A DNA stretch of 64,000 nucleotides, from positions 1 through 64,000 of the forward strand of contig NZ_QJJS01000011.1 of assembly GCF_003201595.1 (NCBI RefSeq), written 5' to 3'. Shown piece after piece: positions 50,960-59,438 of this stretch (positions within the stretch are counted from its first letter, which is position 1; the number at the start of each line of letters is the position of its first letter). The position numbers and the translations under genes are program-made. The notes beneath the pieces were generated by a model. The model saw nothing but the letters and a program-made list of their open reading frames with translations. It was not told where the DNA came from and searched no databases. The stretch is from Sphaerotilus hippei (GTDB lineage: Bacteria; Pseudomonadota; Gammaproteobacteria; Burkholderiales; Burkholderiaceae_C).

Positions 50960-52963
50960 TCAGCGCTGCGCGCGCCGGCGCAGGCCGGCCCAGCCCAGCA
51001 GCAGCACGGCCAGTCCGGCGGCCCAGGGCCAGGACAGCGCGCCACCGCCACCGCCACCGCTGTCACCCGAGCCTGTGGTGGGAGCCGCCTGGATGGTGAT
51101 CGTCTCGGTGTGGCTGCGGGTGGCGCCGGTGCTGTCGGTGACCAGCAGCGTCACGGTGGCCGTGCCCGCGGCATGGGCGATCAGCGTGGTCTGCACCGTG
51201 TTGACGGCGCCGCTGAAGCTGAGCACCGTGCCGCTGCCGGTGGTGAGGGTCCAGAGGTAGTTCGTCAGCGTGCTGCCCGTGGTGCCGACCGCGCTGGAGG
51301 CGTCGAGCGTGATCGTCTGGCCGGCCGTGGCCGGATCCGGGCTGATGTCGAACACGGCCACCGGGCCCGTCATGGCCGCGGTCGCGATGACGGCCGCCCC
51401 GGCGTCGAGCATGCCGGCGCCGCAGGTGCTGGTGGTGCAGTAGCACTCGAGCTGCTCGGTCGTGCCCGGCGCCGTGCACTGGGCCACCGTGCTGTCGGCG
51501 CCGCTGGTCGGGAAGGCCCGGGCGGTCTGCTGGAGCCGCGTGCTCAGGCCGTCGGGGGTCAGCGTGCCGTCGACCGAGAGCATCAGGCCGGCCGTGCCGG
51601 CCACCAGCGGGGCGGAGAAGCTGGTGCCCACCGCATAGTCGCTGCCGCCGCTGGTGTAGCTGGCTGAACCGGGGGTGGTGGTGCCGGTGTTGCTCGTGCT
51701 CAGCATCGGGTAGACACACTCGCCGGACGCGTTGACGCAGTTGCCGGCCGGGGCGCTGATCGTGACCTCCGGGCCCAGGCTGGCAAAGCCGTTCTTGGTG
51801 CCGAGGTGGCGCAGGCCGCCCACGGCGATGACGTTGCCGCAGTTGGCCGGCGTGTTGGTGGCCAAGCCGTCGTTGCCGGCCGAGGCGACGATGGTGACGC
51901 CGGCGGTCCGCACTTCAGCGATCACTGCCTCATATGCTGCATTGCACGCGCCTGCTGAGCCCAGGCTCATGCTGATGACCTTGGCTGGATTCGGGTTGGT
52001 GGGCACGCCCGCCACGGACAGGCCAGCGGCCCAGCGCATCGCCGCCTGGATGTCGGAGTCGTAGCCGCCACATTTGCCCAGCACCCGCACCGGCAGCACC
52101 ATGACCTGCCGGCCGATGCTGGCCATGCCGACGCCGTTGTTCGTCAGCGCGCCGACCAGCCCGGCGGTCTGGGTGCCGTGCCAGCTGCTGTCGGACGCAC
52201 CGCAGCCCTGGAAGCTGCCGTTGCGGGTGGTGTTCTCGGTGGCGGTGATCCAGTCGCCGGGATCGGACGGGTCGGCGTCGCGGCCGTCGCCGTCGTTGGC
52301 GGTGGCGACGTCGGTGACGAAGTCGTAGCCGGCGAGCAGCTTGCCGGCGAGGTCGGGGTGGTCGCTGCGCACGCCGGTGTCAAGCACGGCCACCACCACG
52401 CTGGCGCTGCCGGTGCTGACGGCCCAGGCGGTGGTGGCATGGATGGACGAGCGCACCGTCGCCGTCGGCGCCCGCAGATACCACTGGCCGGTGGCCGGCG
52501 AGACCCCGAGCGCGTCGCCGTAGAGCGGATCGTTCGGTGCGGCCTGCACCCGGCGGCGCTGGTCGGGCACGGCGTATTCCACCTCGCTGTCGGCGGCCAG
52601 GCGGCGGGCCAGCTCGGTGCTGTCCAGGCCGCTGGCGGTGATGACCTGGGTGCGCGGGGCGATGGTGTGGCCGTCGACCAGGTTCAGGCTCAGGCGCTGG
52701 CCCAGCGTGCTGGCACGTTGCACCAGCGCCTGTTCGCTGCCCGAGGCCGACAGGATCGCCGCGTTGGTGCCTGTGCCGGTGCTGCGGAACTTGACGATGA
52801 CCCGCGCCGACGTGGCCGCCGGCACGCTGAGCCGGGCCGGCTGCCGTTCGACGGCCTGGACCGGCGGCGTGCCCAGCAGGGCCGTGAGGCCGGCCAGCAT
52901 GCAGGCGGCAGCGCCACCCCGGATCAGGCGGCGGGCGAGGGGAGAGGCGGACGGCTTGAACAT
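50960..52963 (-). CDS. secreted S8 subtilase with GlyGly-CTERM-like C-terminus
   Basis: A 667-residue exported protease. Signal peptide (CMLAGLTALLGTPPVQA), prodomain (about 40-140), then the S8 domain with Asp195 in VAVLDTGVRSDHPDL, His262 in SSWHGTQTAG, Asn364 in VASAGNDG and Ser448 in VGTSFSAPLVAG. A PKD-like beta domain follows (ISPDPATAGQTITLDASSAV). The C-terminus has a Gly-rich stretch, a membrane helix (WPWAAGLAVLLLGWAGL) and RRR, the plan of GlyGly-CTERM sorting signals recognised by rhombosortase. Cys residues near 254-298 suggest disulfides. I chose ATG 52963, although no good ribosome site is visible. Confidence 0.92.
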   Translation of the reverse strand: MFKPSASPLARRLIRGGAAACMLAGLTALLGTPPVQAVERQPARLSVPAATSARVIVKFRSTGTGTNAAILSASGSEQALVQRASTLGQRLSLNLVDGHTIAPRTQVITASGLDSTELARRLAADSEVEYAVPDQRRRVQAAPNDPLYGDALGVSPATGQWYLRAPTATVRSSIHATTAWAVSTGSASVVVAVLDTGVRSDHPDLAGKLLAGYDFVTDVATANDGDGRDADPSDPGDWITATENTTRNGSFQGCGASDSSWHGTQTAGLVGALTNNGVGMASIGRQVMVLPVRVLGKCGGYDSDIQAAMRWAAGLSVAGVPTNPNPAKVISMSLGSAGACNAAYEAVIAEVRTAGVTIVASAGNDGLATNTPANCGNVIAVGGLRHLGTKNGFASLGPEVTISAPAGNCVNASGECVYPMLSTSNTGTTTPGSASYTSGGSDYAVGTSFSAPLVAGTAGLMLSVDGTLTPDGLSTRLQQTARAFPTSGADSTVAQCTAPGTTEQLECYCTTSTCGAGMLDAGAAVIATAAMTGPVAVFDISPDPATAGQTITLDASSAVGTTGSTLTNYLWTLTTGSGTVLSFSGAVNTVQTTLIAHAAGTATVTLLVTDSTGATRSHTETITIQAAPTTGSGDSGGGGGGALSWPWAAGLAVLLLGWAGLRRRAQR

Positions 52964-53072
52964 GGCGGGGCAGGGCTTCCACAGCACGAGGACTGCGGGA
53001 GTGTAGGCACGCCGATCATGTTCTTTTGTTGCCGTGGCTTTGCCGTGGGGTGGCCTGCCTTGCCGGTTTGTT

Positions 53073-54221
53073 TCAGGATGTGTGCCGCGGGCTGAAGGCC
53101 GGGCGATGGGCCTGCCGCGAGACCAGGTCGAGCACCGTGGCCATGCCGCTGCGTCGGCCGGCGACGACCGGCACCCGGGGCCGCACCGGCTCGGGCATGA
53201 AGCCGCGGGTCTCGAGCTGCCAGCCTTCGGTGGCCTGCTCGGCGCTGTGCACCATCACCCGCTGGGCGCTCAGGCCCAGTGCGGCGGCGCGCACCAGCAG
53301 CGCCTCGGCCTGCGTGGCATCGAGCTGCAGCGCGAAGTGCTGCCAGTGGTGCAGCACGTCGGGGTGGCGCCAGGCGTCCTCGAGCCTCCAGCGCTGCGGC
53401 AGGCCGTCGGTGGTGCGCACCGCCTCGGCCACCAGCGGCTGCAGGGCGGCGAAGAAGCGCTGCAGGTCCTGCTGCAGGTCGCTGTCGGGCAGCAGCGCGA
53501 CCAGGCGGTCGATGCGCCGGTCGCAGTCCGGGCGGGCCAGCTGCTGCGTCATCAGCACCTGCACCGCCTGGATGGGGTTGAGCAGGCGCAGCCGGTTCGA
53601 CGGCATCACCAGCAGCGGCAGCCGGGCGGCCTGCTCGTGCGGCAGCGGCGTGACGAAGGACATCAGCACCGCCAGGCGGCGCCAGGCGTCGGCGCCCAGG
53701 CCGTCGAGCTGGGGCAGGCCGCTGGCCAGCAGCCGGTCGGCCTGGGCGAAGGCCTCGTCGGCGCTCAGGTCGGCCTTGGCCACCTCGGCGGCCAAGCTGA
53801 TCTGGGCGAGGTTGCCCGCCGCGTAGCCGGCGTCGTCGCAGATGCGGCTGATCACCGCGTCGGTGGCCGCGCCGTGGGGCGGCTGCAGCCGGCCTTCGGT
53901 CAGCGCGGCCCGCGTGACCGGGCAGTGGCTGCCGTGCAGCTGCTGCAGGTAGTTGGGGGTGACGCTCATCAGGTCGAAGCTGCGACCGCGCAGCCAGGCC
54001 TGCAGCCGCAGCGCCAGCCACTGTCGTGCACCGGGCGTGGCGGCACGGGCCCGGGGGCCGAAGCTGGCGCGGCCGGCCTCGTAGCCCTGGCGCACCGGAT
54101 GGACCAGGCCCATGCATGCCGCCGCCGGCTCGACCGAATGACGGGCATGGTCCCAGCCGAGTTCAAAGCCGATGTGTTCGATGTCAGCGTGCATTGCGAA
54201 GTCCACAACGATGGCAACCAT
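53073..54221 (-). CDS. conserved-looking protein of unknown family (382 aa)
   Basis: I do not recognise this family. The ATG at 54221 is well supported by AGGAG 7 bases upstream. The N-terminal 30 residues (DIEHIGFELGWDHARH) are distinctive, and the rest is mostly helical and rich in Ala, Leu and Arg, with HDOD-like spacing absent. The middle has ISRICDDAGYAAGNLAQISL and RLPLLVMPSNRLRLLNPIQA, and the end has RSGMATVLDLVSRQ. No signal peptide or membrane segment. Codon use is typical of the window, so it is probably a long-resident gene. It lies between the secreted subtilase and a divergent WYL regulator. Confidence 0.65.
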   Translation of the reverse strand: MVAIVVDFAMHADIEHIGFELGWDHARHSVEPAAACMGLVHPVRQGYEAGRASFGPRARAATPGARQWLALRLQAWLRGRSFDLMSVTPNYLQQLHGSHCPVTRAALTEGRLQPPHGAATDAVISRICDDAGYAAGNLAQISLAAEVAKADLSADEAFAQADRLLASGLPQLDGLGADAWRRLAVLMSFVTPLPHEQAARLPLLVMPSNRLRLLNPIQAVQVLMTQQLARPDCDRRIDRLVALLPDSDLQQDLQRFFAALQPLVAEAVRTTDGLPQRWRLEDAWRHPDVLHHWQHFALQLDATQAEALLVRAAALGLSAQRVMVHSAEQATEGWQLETRGFMPEPVRPRVPVVAGRRSGMATVLDLVSRQAHRPAFSPRHTS

Positions 54222-54621
54222 GTCTGCTCTCCTGCGCCGGGGCCCGGATGGGCCATCCGGTGCCAGGGCGCAGTCTGAGGCCCGTCAGGCTCACCACGTG
54301 AGCCTGTGGTGAGGCGATGACTCCACTGTGCCGCGCACCGCTCGCCCTGCCCAGACCTTGCCCGGGGGTGGGGCCCACCCGCTCGGGGGTGGCCAGGGGG
54401 TGTGGCGCCGCGGGGGCACCTGTCTGCGGGGGATCCTGCGCAGGGCGACCCCGGCCGGTCGTGCAATACGTCTCGAATGGCGCGCCATCCGGGCTCGCGG
54501 GGCGGACTCGGGCGGTGTTGCCGCGCCCGCGCCACGAACTGCGGGGCTGACTTTTCGCGGTTGCCCGCTAAGATGGCTCATTACCCGAGCTCGACCCGAG
54601 ACAAGACCAAGGGAGCCGGTC
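54222..54621. other. divergent intergenic region with two perfect hairpins
   Basis: About 400 bases without a supported gene. Two perfect hairpins stand close together: CCGGATG/CATCCGG (54244-54260, 3-base loop) and AGGCTCAC/GTGAGCCT (54287-54305, 3-base loop). They lie in the leader of the 382-residue gene. A candidate promoter for the WYL regulator follows near 54547-54574. Confidence 0.45.
54547..54574 (+). promoter_or_regulatory. candidate promoter of the WYL regulator
   Basis: CTGACT (54547-54552) and TAAGAT (54569-54574) with a 16-base spacer resemble a sigma-70 promoter, about 47 bases before the start codon. A moderate match. Confidence 0.35.
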
Positions 54622-55608
54622 ATGGACCGCACAGAACGTTTCTACAAGATCGAGTTGCTGATCCGCACCCGTGGCGCCGTCAGTTTTGCCGACCTGATGG
54701 CCGAACTGGAAGTTTCGCGCGCCACGCTCAAGCGTGACCTCGACTACCTGCGCACCCGCATGGACGCCCCGATCGTCTATGACCGGGAGCTCAACGGCTA
54801 CCGCTTCGACGCCGCTGCCCGCGGTGGCGGTGGCGACACCAGCCACGAGCTGCCCGGCGTGTGGTTCAGCGAGCGCGAGATCCATGCGCTGCTGACGATG
54901 CACCAGCTGATCGGCGGCCTGGACGGCGGTGGCACGCTGGGCCGCCACCTGCAGCCGGTGCTCGAGAAGCTGCACGGCATGCTGGGCACCGCCGAGGTCG
55001 ATGCCCGCGAGCTGATGAAGCGGGTGCGCATCCTCCAGCCGGCGCTGCGGCCGGTGCCGGTGCGCCACTTCGAGGTCGTGGCCAGCGCGCTGCTCAGGCG
55101 CAAGCGCATCACGCTGACCTACTGGACGCGCAGCAAGCAGAGCGAGTCCGAGCGCATCGTCTCGCCGCTGCGCCTGGTGCACTACCGCAACACCTGGTAC
55201 CTCGACGCCTGGTGCCACGCCAGCGACGGCCTGCGCCGTTTTGCGCTCGATGCGGTCCGGGCGGCCGAGGTGATGACGCAGAAGGCCAAGGAGGTCTCGA
55301 TGAAGACCGTCGAGGCCGAGCTGGATGCGGGTTACGGCGTCTACACCGGCCGCGACATCCGCACGGCCTCGCTGCTGTTCACGGCCGCGGCCGCGCAGTG
55401 GGTGGCCAGCGAGCAGTGGCACCCGAAGCAGGAGCTGCAGACCCTGGTCGACGGCAGCCTGCGCATGCGCCTGCCGTATGCGGACGACACCGAGCTGCTG
55501 ATGGACCTGATGCGCCACGGCGCCGACGTGCGGGTCGAGTCGCCCGCCGACCTGCGCCGCAAGCTCGCCGAGCGCCTGCGCACCGCGCTGTCCGCCTACG
55601 AGCGCTGA
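54622..55608 (+). CDS. HTH-WYL transcriptional regulator
   Basis: A 328-residue regulator with an HTH_11/DeoR-like winged helix in residues 1-60 (TERFYKIELLIRTRGAVSFA, ELEVSRATLKRDLDYLRTRM) and a WYL domain at about 150-230 (KRITLTYWTRSKQSESERIV, LRLVHYRNTWYLDAWCH, LRRFALDAVR), then a WCX-type C-terminus. WYL proteins commonly sense nucleic acids or small ligands and control DNA-damage and defence genes. ATG 54622 has GGGAG 6 bases upstream. It precedes recCBD by about 100 bases, with a strong hairpin in between. It differs from the CapW/BrxR-like regulator at 22 kb. Confidence 0.9.
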   Translation: MDRTERFYKIELLIRTRGAVSFADLMAELEVSRATLKRDLDYLRTRMDAPIVYDRELNGYRFDAAARGGGGDTSHELPGVWFSEREIHALLTMHQLIGGLDGGGTLGRHLQPVLEKLHGMLGTAEVDARELMKRVRILQPALRPVPVRHFEVVASALLRRKRITLTYWTRSKQSESERIVSPLRLVHYRNTWYLDAWCHASDGLRRFALDAVRAAEVMTQKAKEVSMKTVEAELDAGYGVYTGRDIRTASLLFTAAAAQWVASEQWHPKQELQTLVDGSLRMRLPYADDTELLMDLMRHGADVRVESPADLRRKLAERLRTALSAYER

Positions 55609-55631
55609 GCCGGCGCGGGCCGGCCGCGGCA

Positions 55632-55658
55632 CGGCAGGCTCGCCTGGCGAGCCTGCCG
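55632..55658 (+). terminator. strong stem-loop between the WYL regulator and recC
   Basis: CGGCAGGCTCG and CGAGCCTGCCG form a perfect 11-base stem around a 5-base loop, 23 bases after the WYL stop. It probably separates the regulator from the rec operon. No T-tract follows. Confidence 0.55.
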
Positions 55659-55715
55659 GTGGGCGATGATGGCGGCCCGTGTGCATCGTCCACCCCGAGC
55701 CGAGGCTGATCCGCC

Positions 55716-58700
55716 GTGTCCGACCCCCTGATTCCCGGTCTGCTGGTGCTGCATGGCAACCGGCTCGAACTGCTGCGCGAGGCGGTGCTCGACTTCGTGC
55801 GCCGTCAGCCCCCCGGCCCGCTCGAGGAGGAGGTCTACCTCGTCCAGAGCAACGGCATCGCCGAGTGGCTGAAGATGGCGCTGGCGCGTGAGCAGGGCGT
55901 CTGCGCGGCCACGCGGGTGGAGCTGCCGGCCCGTTTCCTGTGGCGCACCTACCGGGCCATGCTCGGCGCGGCCGGTGCGCCGATGCGCTCGCCGCTGGAC
56001 GAGGCGCCGCTGGCCTGGCGCCTGATGCGCCTGCTGGCCTCGCCGCTGGTGCAGCAGCCGGGCTACGAGCCGCTGGCCGGCTTCCTCGCCCCGGGCGACG
56101 TGGAGCGCCGCCTGCAGCTGGCGCAGCGCCTGGCCGACCTCTACGACCAGTACCAGCTCTACCGCGCCGACTGGCTCGACGACTGGGCCGCCGGCCGCGA
56201 CGTGCTGGCCCGCTCGCCCGCGGGCATGGGCCACCGGCTCGACGGGGCCGTTGCCGTGCCCGACGAGCAGCGCTGGCAGCCGATGCTGTGGCGCACGCTG
56301 CTCGACGAGCTGGACCGGCCCGGCGCCGACGGCCGCCCGGCCGTGGGTCGCCACGCGCTGCGCCCGGCGGTGCACCGGCGTTTCGTCGAGGCGCTGCAGC
56401 GGGCCGACGAGCCGGTGCGGCCGCTGCCGCGCCGCATCGTGCTGTTCGGACATTCCAACCTGCCGCTGCAGACGCTGGAGGCGCTGGCCGCGCTGTCGCT
56501 GCGCTCGCAGATCCTGCTGGCCGTGCCCAACCCCTGCCAGTACCACTGGGCCGACATCATCGACGGGCGCGAGCTGCTGCTGGCCGCGCGGCGGCGCCAC
56601 GGCCACCGCCCGGCCGCCGATGGCACGGGTGTGGTCGACCTGTCCGCGCTGCCGCTGGAGCAGGCCCATGCGCGCGCCCATCCGCTGCTGGCCGCCTGGG
56701 GCCGGCAGGGGCGCGACTTCGTGCGCCTGCTCGACGAGTTCGACGACGTGCGCAGCACGCAGGCCCGCTTCGCGATCCCGCGGGTCGACCTGTTCGATGT
56801 CGACGAGGCCGGGGACGGCGGCCCCGCGCCGCTGCTGCAGCAGCTGCAGGCGGCGGTGCGGGACCTGAAGCCGCTCGATGAACATCCGCGCCGCCTGGGC
56901 CTGCCGCTCGAGGCCAGCGTGGCGCCGGGCGACCGCTCCATCACCTTCCACGTCACGCATGGCGCGCAGCGTGAGGTCGAGGTGCTGCACGACCAGCTGC
57001 TGCACGGCTTCGCGGCCGCGGCGGCGGCCGGCCAGCCGCTGGGCCCGCGTGACGTGGTGGTGATGGTGCCCGACATCGAGCCCTACGCGCCGATCATCCG
57101 GGCGGTGTTCGGCCGCGTGCCGCGGGGTGACGCCCGCCACATTCCCTTCGAGATCACCGACGTGCGCCAGCGGGGCCGCCAGCCGCTGCTGCTGGCGCTG
57201 GAGTGGCTGCTGCGCACGCCGCAGCGGGCCACGGCCAGCGAGCTGCGCGACCTGCTGGAGGTGCCGGCGCTGGCCCGGCGCTTCGGCGTGTCCGACACCG
57301 ACCAGCCGCTGATCGCGCGCTGGCTGGCCGGTGCCGGGGTGCGCTGGGGGCTGGACGAGGCGCACCGCGGCGAACTCGGCCTGCAGGCCTGCGGCGAGGC
57401 CAACACCTGGGCCTTCGGGGTGCGGCGCATGCTGCTCGGTTATGCCACCGGGGCGACCGCGGCCGGTGCGGGCCACGGCGGCATCGAGCCCTACGACGAG
57501 GTGGGCGGGCTGGAGGCCGCGCTGGCCGGCTCGCTGGCCGAGCTGCTGCACCGGCTGAGCCACTGGTGGGCGCTGGCCGCCGAGCCGGTGTCCCCGTCGG
57601 CCTGGGCCGAGCGCTGCCGCGGGCTGCTGGCGCAGTTCTTCGACCCGGTCGAGGAGCGTGAGCGCCTGCTGGTGGCCGCGGCCCACGAGGCGCTGGACCG
57701 CTGGCTCGACGACAGCGACGTGGCCGGCTTCGACGAGGCGGTGCCGCTGGCGGTGCTGCGCGAGGCCTGGCTGGGCGCGATCGACGAGCCGGGGCTGAAC
57801 CAGCGCTTCCTGGGCGGGGGCGTCACCTTCTGCACGCTGATGCCGATGCGCGCGATTCCCTTCGAGGTGGTCTGCCTGCTCGGCCTCAACGACGGCGACT
57901 ACCCGCGCCGCGCGCCGCGCAGCGACTTCGACCTGATGGGCCTGCCCGGGGTGCGCCGCCCCGGGGACCGGGCCCGCCGCGACGACGACCGTTACCTGCT
58001 GCTCGAGGCCGTGCTGTCGGCCCGCCGCCAGCTCTGCATCAGCTGGGCCGGGCGCAGCGCCCGCGACCAGAGCCTGCAGCCGCCGTCCGTGCTGGTGGCG
58101 CAGCTGCGTGACTACCTGAGCGCCGGCTGGGGCGAGGCTCTGCCCGGGCGCCTGACCACCGAGCACCCGCTGCAGGCCTTCAGCCGGCGTTATTTCGAGC
58201 CCGGTGCCGCCGCCCGGGGCCTGGTGACCTATGCCCGCGAGTGGCGCGAGGCCCATGTCGAGCCGGTGCTGGCGCCGCCCCGGTCGGCCGGCCCGGCGGT
58301 CGAGGCCGATGCCGAGCTGGGCCTGGCCACGCTGGTCGACCTGCTGAAGCGGCCGGTGCGGCATTTTTTCCGCCACCGGCTGCGGGTCGACTTCGACGAT
58401 GCCGATGCGCAGGCGCTCGAGGACGACGAGTGTTTTGCCCTCGACGGGCTGGTGCACTGGTCGCTGCTCGAGGATCTGCTCGACAGCCTGCCGGCCACGC
58501 CCCTGGCCGACGAGGCGCTGGCCGCTCACCTGCAGCAGGCCGTGCACCGGCTGGCCGCACGTGGCCAGCTGCCGCTGGCGGGGCTGGGCGAGCGCACCGG
58601 CACGCTGCTGTGCACCGAGGCCGAGCCGATGGCCCGGGCCTGGCAGCGGCTGCAGCAGCGCTGGCCCCCGGCCGCCGCCACCGAGGCCAGCGGGCGCCTG

Positions 58701-59438
58701 CGTGTGCAGGGCCTGTGGTCGCTGCCGCCCGATGCGGCGGCGCCGGCCGGCCCGGTCACGGTGCGCCTGGACGACTGGATCGAAGGGCTGCGCCGCGGTC
58801 CGGCCGGCGAGGCCACGCTGCTCAGCCGCAGCAGCTCGGCGCTGATGAAACCGGATCCGGATGCCCGGCCCCCGGCGCGGGTGCTCAAGCCCGAGGCGGT
58901 GGTCGACGTCTGGGTGGCGCTGGTGGTGGCCGCCGCCCAGGGCGTGCCGCTGCAGGCGGTGCGGCTGGGGCGTGACGCGGTCGTGACCCTGCACCCGCCC
59001 GAGGCCGCGCTGGCGCGGGCCTGGCTGCACGACCTGGTCGCGGCCTGGAACGCCGCCCGCCAGCACCCGCTGCCGCTGGCGCTGAAGACCGCGCTGGCCG
59101 CCGTCGCCAGCGGCACGCCCGAGGAGGCCCGCCCGGCCTTCGAGGGCGCCGGTTTTGCCGGCAGCCCGCCCGGCGAGCGTGAGCGGGATCCGGCCCTGGC
59201 ACGTGCCTACCCGGACTTCGAGACCCTGCTCGCGGGTCTGCCCGACACCCCGACACCGGCCGGCGCCGGCTGCCGCTGGACCGCCGCCGAGGTCCCCGAG
59301 GACCCGGACGATGCGCCCGCCACGCGCGGTCTGGCCGCCTGGTGCGGCCTGTACCAGCCGCTGCACGACTGGGCCCGGACCTGCGCCGAGACCGAGTCGC
59401 TGGCCGCTTTCCTGAGCCGCACGGAAGGCGCCCCATGA
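55716..59438 (+). CDS. recC: exodeoxyribonuclease V gamma subunit
   Basis: A 1240-residue RecC, slightly longer than the E. coli protein (about 1120). It shows LVLHGNRLELLREAVLDFVR at the N-terminus, VQSNGIAEWLKMALA, PLRIVLFGHS-type motifs, a dead helicase core and a degenerate nuclease domain, as usual for the chi-recognition subunit. With RecB and RecD it processes double-strand breaks and degrades unprotected linear DNA, including phage DNA. The start is GTG 55716. Its stop overlaps the recB ATG by 4 bases. Confidence 0.93.
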   Translation: MSDPLIPGLLVLHGNRLELLREAVLDFVRRQPPGPLEEEVYLVQSNGIAEWLKMALAREQGVCAATRVELPARFLWRTYRAMLGAAGAPMRSPLDEAPLAWRLMRLLASPLVQQPGYEPLAGFLAPGDVERRLQLAQRLADLYDQYQLYRADWLDDWAAGRDVLARSPAGMGHRLDGAVAVPDEQRWQPMLWRTLLDELDRPGADGRPAVGRHALRPAVHRRFVEALQRADEPVRPLPRRIVLFGHSNLPLQTLEALAALSLRSQILLAVPNPCQYHWADIIDGRELLLAARRRHGHRPAADGTGVVDLSALPLEQAHARAHPLLAAWGRQGRDFVRLLDEFDDVRSTQARFAIPRVDLFDVDEAGDGGPAPLLQQLQAAVRDLKPLDEHPRRLGLPLEASVAPGDRSITFHVTHGAQREVEVLHDQLLHGFAAAAAAGQPLGPRDVVVMVPDIEPYAPIIRAVFGRVPRGDARHIPFEITDVRQRGRQPLLLALEWLLRTPQRATASELRDLLEVPALARRFGVSDTDQPLIARWLAGAGVRWGLDEAHRGELGLQACGEANTWAFGVRRMLLGYATGATAAGAGHGGIEPYDEVGGLEAALAGSLAELLHRLSHWWALAAEPVSPSAWAERCRGLLAQFFDPVEERERLLVAAAHEALDRWLDDSDVAGFDEAVPLAVLREAWLGAIDEPGLNQRFLGGGVTFCTLMPMRAIPFEVVCLLGLNDGDYPRRAPRSDFDLMGLPGVRRPGDRARRDDDRYLLLEAVLSARRQLCISWAGRSARDQSLQPPSVLVAQLRDYLSAGWGEALPGRLTTEHPLQAFSRRYFEPGAAARGLVTYAREWREAHVEPVLAPPRSAGPAVEADAELGLATLVDLLKRPVRHFFRHRLRVDFDDADAQALEDDECFALDGLVHWSLLEDLLDSLPATPLADEALAAHLQQAVHRLAARGQLPLAGLGERTGTLLCTEAEPMARAWQRLQQRWPPAAATEASGRLRVQGLWSLPPDAAAPAGPVTVRLDDWIEGLRRGPAGEATLLSRSSSALMKPDPDARPPARVLKPEAVVDVWVALVVAAAQGVPLQAVRLGRDAVVTLHPPEAALARAWLHDLVAAWNAARQHPLPLALKTALAAVASGTPEEARPAFEGAGFAGSPPGERERDPALARAYPDFETLLAGLPDTPTPAGAGCRWTAAEVPEDPDDAPATRGLAAWCGLYQPLHDWARTCAETESLAAFLSRTEGAP

